From an uncultured Opitutia bacterium (GTDB lineage: Bacteria; Verrucomicrobiota; Verrucomicrobiia; Opitutales; Opitutaceae): 64,000 nt of DNA. The stretch is taken from NCBI GenBank assembly GCA_903902745.1, contig CAIUWA010000034.1, forward strand, positions 40,538 through 104,537, in the 5' to 3' direction. The notes below the pieces were generated by a model that worked only from the letters and a program-made list of their open reading frames with translations, ran no database searches and was not told the DNA's origin. A program made the position numbers and the translations under genes. How positions within the stretch are numbered: the first letter of the stretch is position 1; each line of letters begins with the position of its first letter. Of the stretch, positions 7,619 through 17,869 are shown piece by piece.

Positions 7619-10600
7619 GTGAACAAACGACTTCTGCTTCCCCTCGGCGGTTTCGCGGCCGCGGTGCTTGGATTTACGGCGCTGTTGTATGTTTGCGGCG
7701 CCTGGGTCCGGCCGGACGTGGTGACGCTGCCGGCGCCACCGCCGGCCGCCGAGCTGGCCGCCGTCCAGACCTCCCGGAAAAACGCCGAGATCATCGACAC
7801 GGCCCATCCGCCGGTCATCACCCGCGAGGTCAATTATGCCGACGGCCCGCAGGCCGCCTGGTGGCCGCATGGCGAGGCTCCGCTCCTGGCCGAATTGGTG
7901 AAGGAGGGCCGGTTGCCGGCCCTGGCTGAGCGCACCGGGCCGGAGCCGCTCGTGATGGAAGGGGTGGACGGCATCGGCCGCTACGGCGGCACCTGGTACC
8001 GTCTCGTTAACGCAAACTTCGACTTCGGCACGATCTACTGGCGCCTGTCGGCCGCCAATCTCGTGCGCTGGTCGCCGCAGGGTTACCCATTGGTACCGCA
8101 CATCGCCAAGTCATGGGAGATATCGCCGGATTACCGGACCTACACCTTCACGCTGCGTCGCGGCATGTGCTGGTCCGACGGCCACCCCTTCACCAGCGAG
8201 GATATCTCCTACTGGTACGAGAATGAGGTGAAGTATTTCAACATCCAGCCGCCATTCCTGCGCGCCGGCAGCACCCTCGGCCGCGTGGAAAAAATCGATG
8301 ACCAGCATGTCCGATTCGTGTTCAGCGAACCCAACCCGCTATTTCTCGAGCGGCTGGCCTCCACCGGCCAGAACTACGACGACTACACGGAGTACATCGT
8401 ACCGGCGCATTACCTGCGCCAGTATCATCCCGTCCTCGGCAACCAGGAACTCATCCGCAAGACGATGGATTCGCTCAGGCTCTCCAGCCCCGTCGCGCTG
8501 TACAAGCGGATGAAGCATTATCTCAACCCGGAGCACCCGCGCCTGTGGCCGTGGGTTTACCACACCTACCAGCCGACGACCCCACAGACCTTCGTGCGGA
8601 ATCCCTATTACTTCGTCGTCGACTCTCGCGGCAACCAGCTGCCTTACCTCGACCGGCTGGTGCTGGACATCAAGAGCAGCAACCTCATCGCCGTCTCCGC
8701 CTCCAACGGCGAGCCCTCGATGCAGGACCGCCATATCCGCTATGAGGACCAGATCCTCCTCCTCGGCAGCGCGGCGCGCAACGGCTACGAGGTTTATCAC
8801 TGGAAGTCTGCGGCGCAGTCGCTCTTCACCATCTTCCCCAATTTGAACCGGCGGGTCGACCCCGCCCGGCCCGAGACGAAATGGAAGCACGCACTGCTCA
8901 ACGAAAGCCGCTTCCGCCAGGCGCTGTCCCTCGCGATCAACCGCCGGGATATCATCGACGCCGAATTCAACGGCCAGACCATCCCCGCGCAGCTCGATCC
9001 CGGGGTGGATTCGCCTTATCACAACGCCCACCTCTTCAGCGCCTACACGAGTCACGATCCCGCCCGGGCCAACGCCCTGCTCGATGAGATCGGGCTGACC
9101 CGGCGCGACGCCGAGGGCTATCGCACCTTTCCCGACGGCACCCGGATGAGCTTTGTGCTGAACCTGACCGATTTTGCCCCGGTCAGCCCCGCCCAGTTCA
9201 TTGTCGACGACTGGGCCCAGGTCGGAGTCCGGCTCATACCGCATTTGCGGGCGCGCAAGTTGTTCGACCAGGAAAAACTCGCCTACGAGCATGACTTCAC
9301 CGTGTGGACGGGGGAGAGCGAATTCTACCCGCTCGTGGAGCCGCGGAATTTTGTGCCAACCTATGGTGAGTCCTACTTTGCCCCGGGGTTTGGCGAGTGG
9401 TACCGGAATGGCGGCCTTTATGGCGACCCGGCGGCCCGCCGGCCCAACACCGTCGAGCCGCCGCCAAGCCATCCCTTGCGCCGGGCCATGGAGATTCTCC
9501 AGGAAGTGAACACACTCCCCAGTGAATCGGCCCGGCGGGCCCGGTTTGACGACGTCCTCGAAATTGCCGCGGAAAACTTGTGGAGCATCAGCATCTCCAC
9601 GGCTCCGCCCCAGCTGGTTGTGGTGAAAAACGGTTTCCGCAACGTGCCCCGCACTGCTCTGTTCGGCGGCAAATACCAGACGCCGGGCAATACGGGTATC
9701 GAGACCTATTTTTGGGACCATTCCACCGACGAGCCCTCCGTTGTCGCGCAGACCAAGCGGGAAATCGTCACTATCACTCCGCCGCCCAACACGGTGGCGG
9801 TCGACGAAGCCGCAACCGATGCTCCCGGCAGCGACACGACGGGCCGCATGATTCGCATCCTGCTGCTCTCCGGGCTGGCGGTCGGGCTGGTCCTGGTGGG
9901 CGTGCGGCATCCTTTCATCGGCCGCCGCCTGCTGCTGATGATTCCCACCATGCTGGCCGTGTCGGTGATCGTATTTGCGCTGGTCCAGCTTCCGCCCGGG
10001 GACTTCGCCGATACCCGGATCGCGCAGCTCCAAATGCAGGGCACCAGCGGCAACGACCAGCTGGCTGCCGACCTGCGCAAAAATTTCCACCTCGATGAGT
10101 CGATGACGAAGCAGTACGCCCGCTGGGTTGGACTGATGTGGTTCACCAGTTTCCGGGCCAGTGACACTGGTTTGCTGCAAGGGAACCTCGGACTATCGAT
10201 GGAGCACGAGAAACCGGTCAACGAAGTGATCGGCGACCGGATTGGCCTGACCATTTTGGTTTCGCTGGCGACGGTGCTCTTTACCTGGGCGGTCGCGCTG
10301 CCGACGGGCATTTATTCCGCAGTGCGCCAATACTCGGCCGGCGACTACGGGCTCACGCTGCTGGGGTTTCTCGGCATGTCGGTACCGTCGTTTCTGCTGG
10401 CGCTGATCCTGATGTATCTGGCGAAGCGCTGGTTTGGCGTGAACATCGACGGACTGTTTTCCCCCGAATTTGCAACCATGCCCGGCTGGAACTGGGCCAA
10501 GGCGATGGATCTACTGAAACATATCTGGCTCCCAGTCATCGTACTCGGGTTTGGCGGCACGGCGGGCATGATCCGGGTGATGCGGGCCAACCTGTTGGAT

Positions 10601-10939
10601 GAACTGAAGAAACCCTATGTCACGACCGCGCGGGCCAAGGGGGTGCGCCCGCTTCGGCTGTTGCTGAAATATCCCGTGCGCCTCGCGCTCAATCCGTTTG
10701 TCTCCGGGCTCGGCGGACTGTTTCCCCAGCTGGTCTCCGGAGGCGCCATTGTCGCCATGGTACTCAGCCTGCCCATGATCGGGCCGACCATGCTCGATGC
10801 GCTGCTGGTCGAGGACATTTACCTCGCGGGCTCGATGCTGATGGTGCTCAGCCTGCTCGGCGTCGTGGGTACGCTGGTGAGTGACCTGCTGCTCCTTTGG
10901 CTCGACCCGCGCATCCGCCTCGGTGCCGGGACGCGCTGA
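7619..10939 (+). CDS. Fused peptide-type ABC transporter: solute-binding protein plus DppB-like permease
   Basis: 1106 residues. It has an N-terminal membrane anchor (about 5-28), then a family-5 extracellular solute-binding domain (about 90-700; GGTWYRLVNAN, YTFTLRRGMCWSDGHPFTSE). A linker and membrane segment follow (about 745-765), then a DppB/OppB-type permease with several helices and the EAA-loop-like ELKKPYVTTARAKGV around residue 1000. Normally these are separate subunits. No DppC, DppD or DppF partner is in the window, so the ATPases must be elsewhere. The start is a GTG at 7619 without a clear ribosome-binding site. Confidence 0.85.
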   Translation: MNKRLLLPLGGFAAAVLGFTALLYVCGAWVRPDVVTLPAPPPAAELAAVQTSRKNAEIIDTAHPPVITREVNYADGPQAAWWPHGEAPLLAELVKEGRLPALAERTGPEPLVMEGVDGIGRYGGTWYRLVNANFDFGTIYWRLSAANLVRWSPQGYPLVPHIAKSWEISPDYRTYTFTLRRGMCWSDGHPFTSEDISYWYENEVKYFNIQPPFLRAGSTLGRVEKIDDQHVRFVFSEPNPLFLERLASTGQNYDDYTEYIVPAHYLRQYHPVLGNQELIRKTMDSLRLSSPVALYKRMKHYLNPEHPRLWPWVYHTYQPTTPQTFVRNPYYFVVDSRGNQLPYLDRLVLDIKSSNLIAVSASNGEPSMQDRHIRYEDQILLLGSAARNGYEVYHWKSAAQSLFTIFPNLNRRVDPARPETKWKHALLNESRFRQALSLAINRRDIIDAEFNGQTIPAQLDPGVDSPYHNAHLFSAYTSHDPARANALLDEIGLTRRDAEGYRTFPDGTRMSFVLNLTDFAPVSPAQFIVDDWAQVGVRLIPHLRARKLFDQEKLAYEHDFTVWTGESEFYPLVEPRNFVPTYGESYFAPGFGEWYRNGGLYGDPAARRPNTVEPPPSHPLRRAMEILQEVNTLPSESARRARFDDVLEIAAENLWSISISTAPPQLVVVKNGFRNVPRTALFGGKYQTPGNTGIETYFWDHSTDEPSVVAQTKREIVTITPPPNTVAVDEAATDAPGSDTTGRMIRILLLSGLAVGLVLVGVRHPFIGRRLLLMIPTMLAVSVIVFALVQLPPGDFADTRIAQLQMQGTSGNDQLAADLRKNFHLDESMTKQYARWVGLMWFTSFRASDTGLLQGNLGLSMEHEKPVNEVIGDRIGLTILVSLATVLFTWAVALPTGIYSAVRQYSAGDYGLTLLGFLGMSVPSFLLALILMYLAKRWFGVNIDGLFSPEFATMPGWNWAKAMDLLKHIWLPVIVLGFGGTAGMIRVMRANLLDELKKPYVTTARAKGVRPLRLLLKYPVRLALNPFVSGLGGLFPQLVSGGAIVAMVLSLPMIGPTMLDALLVEDIYLAGSMLMVLSLLGVVGTLVSDLLLLWLDPRIRLGAGTR

Positions 10940-10979
10940 CGGCACTTGCCCTCGATCTGCCGGTCGGTAGTTTTCACTT

Positions 10980-11720
<741 letters not shown>

Positions 11721-11803
11721 TCTAGGAATGGAGTGAGGACGGTTCCGCCTCCTCATTCATGGTGTTGGCGCAGCAGAGCATCCTTCGCCCAAAACCATGG
11801 GAC

Positions 11804-11841
11804 AAAAAAAGCGCGGACTAGAAGTCCGCGCTTAAAGTTTT
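11804..11841. terminator. Bidirectional intrinsic terminator between sod and fur-like gene
   Basis: An 11-bp perfect stem (AAGCGCGGACT / AGTCCGCGCTT, 11809-11819 and 11823-11833) has a three-base loop. It is followed by AAAGTTTT on the plus strand and preceded by seven A residues that give a U-tract on the minus strand. The position between convergent genes fits termination in both directions. Confidence 0.85.
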
Positions 11842-11857
11842 CTGGCTTTCGCAAGCT

Positions 11858-12412
11858 TCAGCGTGTGGGGGTGGGGAAGGGAGGAGGAGTCAGTTCGGCA
11901 GCACTGCGGATCACCTGCGGCGACACGCCGAAGAATTCCACCATGTGCGAGACATCGGTGAAACCGCGAGCCTTGAGCGTCTCCTCAATCTTGAGCACGG
12001 CGCTACGCAGCTCAGAGATGGTCTCGGCGTCGATTTCCTCGACCCGGTTACTTGCCTTGCAGATCACGTGATAGCGGTTGGTCCCCGCCAGGTTGATCTC
12101 GTAGAGGCTGGTGCCGTTATGGAAGAAGGATCGGCGAACCAGTCCGAGTTCCTCAAACACGGCGAGGCAGCGATAAACCGTCACGAGATCGCAGGAGTCC
12201 GCTGAAAGTTCACTGTGGATCCGCTCGATGCTCGCCGGCTGGCCGAAGGCAATCATGGCCTCGAGGATGGCGATGCGTGGTTGCGTGATACGCAAACCGG
12301 CGGCCTTAAGGCGAGCCGTAGCCGTCTCAATCTGCCTGGGGGCATTCACAATGCCGCCTGTGCCGATCGGACCCCCAGTTATGGGGTGATTTGTCTGGGT
12401 TGAGGCAATCAT
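11858..12412 (-). CDS. Fur-family transcriptional regulator lacking the usual CxxC
   Basis: 184 residues. A winged helix (about residues 30-105: RITQPRIAILEAM, DLVTVYRCLAVFEELGLV) is followed by a dimerisation domain. Where Fur, Zur and PerR normally show a CxxC structural zinc motif, this reads VICKASNRVEEID, with only the first Cys. The C-terminal half keeps GFTDVSHMVEFFGV. A long N-terminal leader (about 25 residues) precedes the fold. The sensed signal is unknown; convergence with an exported SOD suggests metal or oxidative-stress control. Confidence 0.85.
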   Translation of the reverse strand: MIASTQTNHPITGGPIGTGGIVNAPRQIETATARLKAAGLRITQPRIAILEAMIAFGQPASIERIHSELSADSCDLVTVYRCLAVFEELGLVRRSFFHNGTSLYEINLAGTNRYHVICKASNRVEEIDAETISELRSAVLKIEETLKARGFTDVSHMVEFFGVSPQVIRSAAELTPPPFPTPTR

Positions 12413-12434
12413 GGGCTTTCTTGTCTAAATAGAA

Positions 12435-12486
12435 CAATTTGCGACAGGCATGCGAGGATTATTGTTTCATGTTCGCAACAAAATTG
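12435..12486. promoter_or_regulatory. Candidate operator upstream of the Fur-like gene
   Basis: The half-sites CAATTTGCGACA (12435-12446) and TGTTCGCAACAAAATTG (12470-12486) are imperfect inverted repeats in an AT-rich stretch 23-74 bases upstream of the fur-like ATG. The placement fits autoregulation and possibly control of the divergent 12563 gene. No canonical Fur box was recognised. Confidence 0.35.
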
Positions 12487-12562
12487 AGACGGACCGCGGT
12501 TTTCCAAATAGTTGAGGGATTGCGCGGTGCACAAGGGTGTGCTACTTCTCGGGCAGAAATCC

Positions 12563-13009
12563 ATGCAAGATCTCGATTTTTCTGAAGTCGTCGCCCTCAT
12601 CCGCAAGGAGGATTCTCGGTTTGACCGGAAAGCCTATGATTTTGTCCGTCACGGTCTCGACCATACGGTCAAGGAATTGAAAAAGAAAGACGCCGCCCGG
12701 GCCAGCCGTGCCACCCATGTTACCGGCCCGGAACTGTTGGATGGGCTCCGGACCTATGCGCTCGACCAATATGGACCTCTGACCAAGACGGTACTCAATG
12801 CCTGGGGGGTGAAGCGCTGCACCGACTTTGGGGATATCGTGTTTAACCTCATTGAATACGAGGTATTTAGTAAAACTGAAAACGACCGTCGCGAGGACTT
12901 CTCCGACCTCTACAGCTTTGACGAGGCTTTTGTAAAACCATTCCTACCGGCCAAGCCGCGCTCGGCCGGCCCTTCGGCCTCAGCACCTGATCCGGTGGGC
13001 TCTGTCTGA
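12563..13009 (+). CDS. Minf_1886-type Verrucomicrobia/Planctomycetes protein
   Basis: 148 residues from the ATG at 12563 (MQDLDFSEVVALIRKED); an upstream in-frame start is unlikely. The conserved body includes FDRKAYDFVRHGLDHTV, VTGPELLDGLR and LNAWGVKRCTDFGDIVFNL, matching a small family I know only from Verrucomicrobia and Planctomycetes. No known biochemical function. The C-terminus ends in a Pro/Ser/Ala-rich tail. It is a useful taxonomic marker for the window. Confidence 0.85.
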   Translation: MQDLDFSEVVALIRKEDSRFDRKAYDFVRHGLDHTVKELKKKDAARASRATHVTGPELLDGLRTYALDQYGPLTKTVLNAWGVKRCTDFGDIVFNLIEYEVFSKTENDRREDFSDLYSFDEAFVKPFLPAKPRSAGPSASAPDPVGSV

Positions 13010-13066
13010 CAATTTCAACGGCAGGCTGGCGTCCGGGAGATCGTTGCACTGACTGTCAGCACTTAC

Positions 13067-15628
13067 ATGGCCAAAACCGTTCCCTCTTCCGCGGATTTCA
13101 GTCTTTTGGAGACATTCTGGCGGGAGCCGGTTGAGCGTACGGTCCTGCCCAATGGCCTCACGGTAATTCTGAAGCCCGACCATTCTGCCGCGATCGCATC
13201 GGTTCAGATCTGGGTCAAGACCGGCAGCCAGCACGAGGGGGCCAGCCTAGGAGCCGGTCTCTCGCATTACCTCGAGCACATGCTTTTCAAGGGCACGGCC
13301 CGCCGGGCTGGTCGCGAGATCTCTGCGACTGTCCAGGCGCATGGCGGCAACATCAATGCGTACACGACTTTCGACCGCACGGTCTATTACATTGATCTGC
13401 CCAGCGAGCACACTGCCGTGGCCATTGATGTTCTGGCCGATGCCGTGCTCAGTTCCACCCTGCCTGCGGGTGAAGTGGACAAGGAGCGCGACGTCATTCT
13501 CCGGGAAATTGCGATGACGCGCGACGATCCGGACAACCGCCTCTGGGAATCGCTCTTTGCCACGGCTTTTCGCGAGCATCCTTATCGCTTTCCCATCATC
13601 GGCCATCGCGATGTCTTTTCCGCGGTCACGCGCGACGAACTGCTCGGTTATTACCGCGCCCGCTATGTGCCCAACAATCTCGTGGTCGTGGTGGTTGGTG
13701 ACATCGATGTCGCCGCGACACGTGCGGAAATCGAAAAGCATTTCGGCGCGGTCCCGCGGTCCCGCCTTGCGCCCGTGCTGGTGCCGGCGGAGACGCCGCC
13801 GCTCGCCCGCCGCGAGCTGCATCACTTCGAGGACGTCGAGCTTTCTCGGGCGGGCCTGGCCTGGCAGATTCCCGGCCTGACTCATCCCGATGCGCCCGTG
13901 CTGGATTTGCTCGCCACGGTGCTGGGCGCGGGGGACAGCTCCGTGCTCTGGCAGGAGATCCGGGAAAAAGCCCGGCTGGTCCACACCATCGATGCCCAGA
14001 GCTGGAATCCCGGCAGCGTCGGGCTTTTCTGCCTCTCATTTACGTGTGACGCCGCGAAACGGGAAGCCGCCGCCGCTGCCATCGAGCGGGCGCTGGCCCG
14101 TTGTGCGGCCCGCGGCTTCACCGCCGCGCAGCTCCGCAAGGCCGTGCGCCAGCTCGTCGTGGGCGAGATCAACACACGCAAGACCATGGCCGGCCAGGCC
14201 TCGCGTCTCGGCGCGGCCGAGGTGGTGGTGGGCGACCTTGATTACGGCCGCAATTATTTCTCCCGGCTCGCCGCGGCCAAGCCGGCCGATTTGCGCCGAG
14301 TGCTGCGGCACTACCTGCTCGACGGGCAGGCGACGAGTGTCTCGCTCAACCCAAAGGGCGCCGCCCCCGTGGCGGCGGGTTCCGGTTTGCGGGTTTCCGC
14401 CCGCCCGGAGTTTGAGGAGATCAGATTGCCGAACGGCGCGCGTCTGCTGCTGCAGCCCGATTCCCGCCTCCCCAATCTCCATCTCCGGCTGCTCTGCCTG
14501 GGCGGCCCGCTGCAGGAGCCGGCTGGCCGGCGCGGCGCCTCGGCGCTGCTCGCCACGATGTTGACGAAGGACACCCGCCGGCGCAGCGCCGCCGAGGTCG
14601 CGCGCCACATCGAGGAGGTGGGCGGCACCTTCTATCCTTTCTCGGGCAACAACAGCCTTGGCCTCGCCGCCGAGGTGCTGCCTCCCGATACTGATCGCGC
14701 CCTGGGTCTTCTGGCCGATGCCGTGCACACCCCGGCTTTCAAGCCCTCGACGTTTGCCATCGAGCGCGACGCCCAGCTGGCCGAGCTCCAGCAGGATGAT
14801 GACGACGTGGTCACCCTCGGCCGAAAGCTCGTGCGCCAGAAATTCTTCGGGGCTCACCCGCTCGCCCTCGATGCGTCGGGCGACCAGGCCGGCGTGAAGG
14901 CCCTGACGCCGGGTGATCTCGCGGCGCTCCACCGGCGGCTTCTGGTCGCTCCGAATGTCGTCCTTGCCGTGGCTGGTGATTTCAAGCCCCGGGTGTTGGG
15001 GCCAAAGTTGAAGGCCTTCCTGGCCAGGCTTCCCGCTGGGGCGGCGCCACTGGCATCGGCGAATTTCTCCGGCCCGGCGGCGGCGGGTGACTTCAATGAA
15101 AAGCAGCCGCGGGAGCAGGCGGTCGTGTTCCAGGCGTTTCCGGCCCCGGTGCTTCGCGCCCCGGATTTCTACGTCGGCGAGGTGGCGGATGAACTTTTCA
15201 GCGGCATGGCCTCCCGGCTCTTTGAGCGGGTGCGCGAGGAAAAGGGGCTGGCCTATTTCGTGCGCTCGGCGCGCGTCACCGGGCTGGATGCGGCGATGTT
15301 CTATTTCTTCGCCGGTACCGCCCCGCAGCATGCGGGCGAGGTGCTCGCGGAGATCGATGCGGAAATTGCCCGGGTGCAAAACGGCGGGGTGGAGCAGGTG
15401 GAGTTGGAGCGCTGCCAGGCGCGGCTGACGGCCGCGCGCCGGCAGAGCCTGCAGACCAACGGCTCCCGCGCCATGCAGGCCGGCCTCAATGCGCTTTACG
15501 GCCTGCCGGTGAATGACTGGAAAAACTACGACGCCCACATTCAGGCCATCACCCGGGACGACCTGGAGCGCTTTGCCCGGCGGTATTTCCAGCGCAGCCT
15601 GCGGACGCAGCTCGTGGTGCAGCCGTGA
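13067..15628 (+). CDS. M16 family zinc peptidase, two-domain (pitrilysin-like)
   Basis: 853 residues. The N-terminal half has the inverted zinc motif HYLEH (H67, E70, H71) and a downstream glutamate in KERDVILREIAMTRDDPDN. The C-terminal half repeats the fold without the catalytic motif and has the substrate-clamp-like region LFERVREEKGLAYFV. Both halves together form the usual clamshell, so this is a single-chain enzyme and not an A/B pair. No signal peptide is obvious. It probably degrades short peptides. Confidence 0.93.
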   Translation: MAKTVPSSADFSLLETFWREPVERTVLPNGLTVILKPDHSAAIASVQIWVKTGSQHEGASLGAGLSHYLEHMLFKGTARRAGREISATVQAHGGNINAYTTFDRTVYYIDLPSEHTAVAIDVLADAVLSSTLPAGEVDKERDVILREIAMTRDDPDNRLWESLFATAFREHPYRFPIIGHRDVFSAVTRDELLGYYRARYVPNNLVVVVVGDIDVAATRAEIEKHFGAVPRSRLAPVLVPAETPPLARRELHHFEDVELSRAGLAWQIPGLTHPDAPVLDLLATVLGAGDSSVLWQEIREKARLVHTIDAQSWNPGSVGLFCLSFTCDAAKREAAAAAIERALARCAARGFTAAQLRKAVRQLVVGEINTRKTMAGQASRLGAAEVVVGDLDYGRNYFSRLAAAKPADLRRVLRHYLLDGQATSVSLNPKGAAPVAAGSGLRVSARPEFEEIRLPNGARLLLQPDSRLPNLHLRLLCLGGPLQEPAGRRGASALLATMLTKDTRRRSAAEVARHIEEVGGTFYPFSGNNSLGLAAEVLPPDTDRALGLLADAVHTPAFKPSTFAIERDAQLAELQQDDDDVVTLGRKLVRQKFFGAHPLALDASGDQAGVKALTPGDLAALHRRLLVAPNVVLAVAGDFKPRVLGPKLKAFLARLPAGAAPLASANFSGPAAAGDFNEKQPREQAVVFQAFPAPVLRAPDFYVGEVADELFSGMASRLFERVREEKGLAYFVRSARVTGLDAAMFYFFAGTAPQHAGEVLAEIDAEIARVQNGGVEQVELERCQARLTAARRQSLQTNGSRAMQAGLNALYGLPVNDWKNYDAHIQAITRDDLERFARRYFQRSLRTQLVVQP

Positions 15629-15655
15629 CGTTTTTCATGGAATAGGCGGAAATTT

Positions 15656-15687
15656 TTGAAAGATAGGGCCGGGCTCCCGCGTTTCAT
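15656..15687 (+). promoter_or_regulatory. Promoter-like motif upstream of 15697 gene
   Basis: TTGAAA, then 20 bases, then TTTCAT. A nearly identical arrangement (CTGAAA-20-TTTCAT, also with GGCCGG inside) precedes the broken DUF4160 gene at 34329-34360. Shared spacing and sequence suggest a native promoter type. Start sites are not known. Confidence 0.35.
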
Positions 15688-15696
15688 ACGGGTGCC

Positions 15697-16047
15697 ATGA
15701 AAATCAAACGTTTCATTCAGCTCTGCACGACGCTGGCGGCCCTCGCGGCCGTCGCGGTCGTTTTGGTCCCAGCAACCCAAGCGGCGGAATCAGCCGCCGT
15801 GAAAAAGGCCCGGCTCGACCAGGAGAACCTCGAAAAGTACGACCGGAACAAGGACGGCAAACTGGACGATGAGGAGAAGGCCGTGATGAAAGCCGACCAA
15901 GAAAAGGCCGTGGCCGCGAAAAAGGAGGCGGCGGCCGAAAAGAAAGCCGCCGCGGCCGAGAAGAAGGAAATGGCGGCGGAAAAGAAGGCGGCCGCGGCCG
16001 AAGCCAGGATGGAAAAAGCCGCCGCCAAAAAAGCCGCTGACAAATAA
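15697..16047 (+). CDS. Exported Lys/Ala-rich coiled-coil protein with one EF-hand-like loop
   Basis: 116 residues. A signal peptide (about 1-29, ending ATQAAE) is followed by an EF-hand-type loop DRNKDGKLDDEE near residue 50. The rest is a long low-complexity helix of AEKKAAAAEKK repeats. One calcium loop plus a charged helix suggests a periplasmic or envelope-associated structural protein. No specific function recognised. A hairpin lies downstream at 16075. Confidence 0.75.
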   Translation: MKIKRFIQLCTTLAALAAVAVVLVPATQAAESAAVKKARLDQENLEKYDRNKDGKLDDEEKAVMKADQEKAVAAKKEAAAEKKAAAAEKKEMAAEKKAAAAEARMEKAAAKKAADK

Positions 16048-16074
16048 GGCGGCTTCACGGATTGGTTGCGCAAA

Positions 16075-16100
16075 ACAGCCCCGGCCCCCGCCGGGGCCTG
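16075..16100 (+). terminator. Candidate terminator hairpin
   Basis: ACAGCCCCGGC pairs imperfectly with GCCGGGGCCTGT around a CCC loop, 28 bases after the 15697 gene stop and before the convergent nadK. The U-tract is poor (TGTGCT), so it is tentative. Confidence 0.45.
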
Positions 16101-16141
16101 TTGTGCTCACCACGGCAGCTACTTGATCCGCCTGACTCGGT

Positions 16142-16984
16142 TCAGGTCCGCTTGTCGACCAAACCGCCGCTCCACTTGAGCTTGGTGCGCACGACGGAAA
16201 AGTGCGAGTAGTCCACGCGTTGGGCGAGCGGCAGCTTGAGGGCCGAGATGGAGATTTCCACGGGTGAACCCGCGCACACCACCAGGTTGCGCTGGCCATC
16301 CATCGCGACCAGGAGGTTTGAATTTTCCCCGAGATTGTAGATGCGCAGCCGGACGTTGTCGCGAAAGATGATGGAGCGGTTGCTCAGCGTGTGCGGGCAG
16401 ATCGGCGTCATCGCAATCACTCCGGCATCGGGGTGGATGATGGGGCCGCCGGCGGAGAGGTTGTAGGCGGTGGAGCCGGTGGGCGTGGAGAAGATGAGAC
16501 CGTCGCACGTGTAGTCGGTGACGAGCTCATTGTCGGCGACGACCTCCAGGCGCACGAGGCGGGAATTGACCTCCTCCTTGATCAGCACGTCGTTGAGCGC
16601 GAAGTCATGCGAGCCGGCCCCAGTCGAGCAATCGAGCATCGAACGCTGCGCGATCTGATAGGACCCGCCCAGCAGCCCGCCGAAATGGGCGCGGGCCTCG
16701 TCCGCGGAAAAAGTCGTGAGGAACCCGAGGCTGCCGCGATTCACCCCGATGATGGGCACCTGCTCGCGCACGGCCTCGCGGGCGACTCCCAGCAACGTAC
16801 CGTCGCCGCCGATCACGCAGCACGCGTCCTGGCCCTTGAGATAACCGGTTGCCACCGGAAACGTGGTGGTCTGTTTCACCGCCACACCCGCTTGCTCTGC
16901 GATGCCGATGAGGGTCCGCGCGAGTTCGGGCGCGCCGTCTTTCTCGGCGTTGACGACGAAGGCGAGTTTGCGAATGGGCGGCAT
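16142..16984 (-). CDS. nadK: NAD kinase
   Basis: 280 residues. ATP-NAD kinase motif GGDGTLL at residues 59-65, then GVNRGSLGFLT and the substrate loop around FSTPTGSTAYNLSAGGPI. The family closing segment (MTPICPHTLSNRSII) is complete. It phosphorylates NAD to NADP in the cytoplasm. The start ATG gives the usual N-terminus (IRKLAFVVNAEK). Confidence 0.95.
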   Translation of the reverse strand: MPPIRKLAFVVNAEKDGAPELARTLIGIAEQAGVAVKQTTTFPVATGYLKGQDACCVIGGDGTLLGVAREAVREQVPIIGVNRGSLGFLTTFSADEARAHFGGLLGGSYQIAQRSMLDCSTGAGSHDFALNDVLIKEEVNSRLVRLEVVADNELVTDYTCDGLIFSTPTGSTAYNLSAGGPIIHPDAGVIAMTPICPHTLSNRSIIFRDNVRLRIYNLGENSNLLVAMDGQRNLVVCAGSPVEISISALKLPLAQRVDYSHFSVVRTKLKWSGGLVDKRT

Positions 16985-17114
16985 GGTGGAGCCGGCAGAT
17001 TACACCGAGGCTGGTGTGGGTGGAAACATTTTTAAACTCCCCGGCAAAGCGCACCAGTCGGGCTGCGCCTTCCCCTGAGCGGGAATTTCATGGGATCTAT
17101 GCGACCCATATTAC

Positions 17115-17867
17115 CTATCCCGATCGTCTCAGCCCCAGCAGGAACTCGCGATTGCCATCCGTACCCGTGATCGGCGAATCCATCGAACCGACGAGCGTGG
17201 CACCCGGCAGCTGGCCGAGGGCAAAGGCGGTCACTTCCGCCAGCACGGCGTCCTGCACTGCACGGTCACGGATGACGCCGCGCCCCTTGTCGACCTCGGC
17301 CTTGCCTGCTTCAAACTGCGGCTTCACGAGGGCAACGAGCGTGCTGCCCGCTCGCACGAACGGCCACACCGCCGGCAACACGCTTTTCAGCGAAATAAAG
17401 GACAGATCCATCACCACGAGGTCGAACTCTGCCCGGGGCAAATCACCGGGCCGAAGATGGCGGGCGTTGATTTTTTCGAGGTTGGTGACCCGCGGATCCG
17501 CCCGCAGCCGGGCGTGGAGCTGGGCGCGGCCGACGTCGACGCAGACCACATCCGCCGCGCCGGCCTGCAGCGCACAATCGGTGAATCCTCCGGTCGATGC
17601 GCCCACATCGAGGACATGCGCCCCGCGGAGATCCAAGGCGTACTGCGCGATGAACCCCGCGAGCTTTTCGCCACCGCGGCTCACAAAGCGCGGTGGTTGC
17701 TCGACGGTGAGTTCGGTGTCGCCGGGAAATTCCTTGCCCGGCTTGTCGAGCCGTTCCGTGCCCCGGAGCACACGGCCGCTCATGATGAGCGCCTTGGCCT
17801 GCGCCCGGCTTTCCGCCAGGCCGCGGGCCACCAGCAGTTCGTCGAGGCGGAGCTTGGCGGCGGACAT
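17115..17867 (-). CDS. TlyA family rRNA 2'-O-methyltransferase / hemolysin-like protein
   Basis: 250 residues from the ATG at 17867. An N-terminal S4 RNA-binding domain ([20 protein letters not shown]) is followed by an FtsJ-type Rossmann methyltransferase ([30 protein letters not shown]). TlyA proteins methylate cytidines in 16S and/or 23S rRNA. It starts two bases after the stop of the upstream glycosylase gene, so they are probably cotranscribed. Confidence 0.92.
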   Translation of the reverse strand: MSAAKLRLDELLVARGLAESRAQAKALIMSGRVLRGTERLDKPGKEFPGDTELTVEQPPRFVSRGGEKLAGFIAQYALDLRGAHVLDVGASTGGFTDCALQAGAADVVCVDVGRAQLHARLRADPRVTNLEKINARHLRPGDLPRAEFDLVVMDLSFISLKSVLPAVWPFVRAGSTLVALVKPQFEAGKAEVDKGRGVIRDRAVQDAVLAEVTAFALGQLPGATLVGSMDSPITGTDGNREFLLGLRRSG

Positions 17868-17869
17868 GG

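Noticed and set aside
8339..10180. 613-codon minus-strand open frame opposite the ABC fusion gene
   Set aside because: Antisense shadow of a well-supported gene; Gly/Arg-rich and without motifs.
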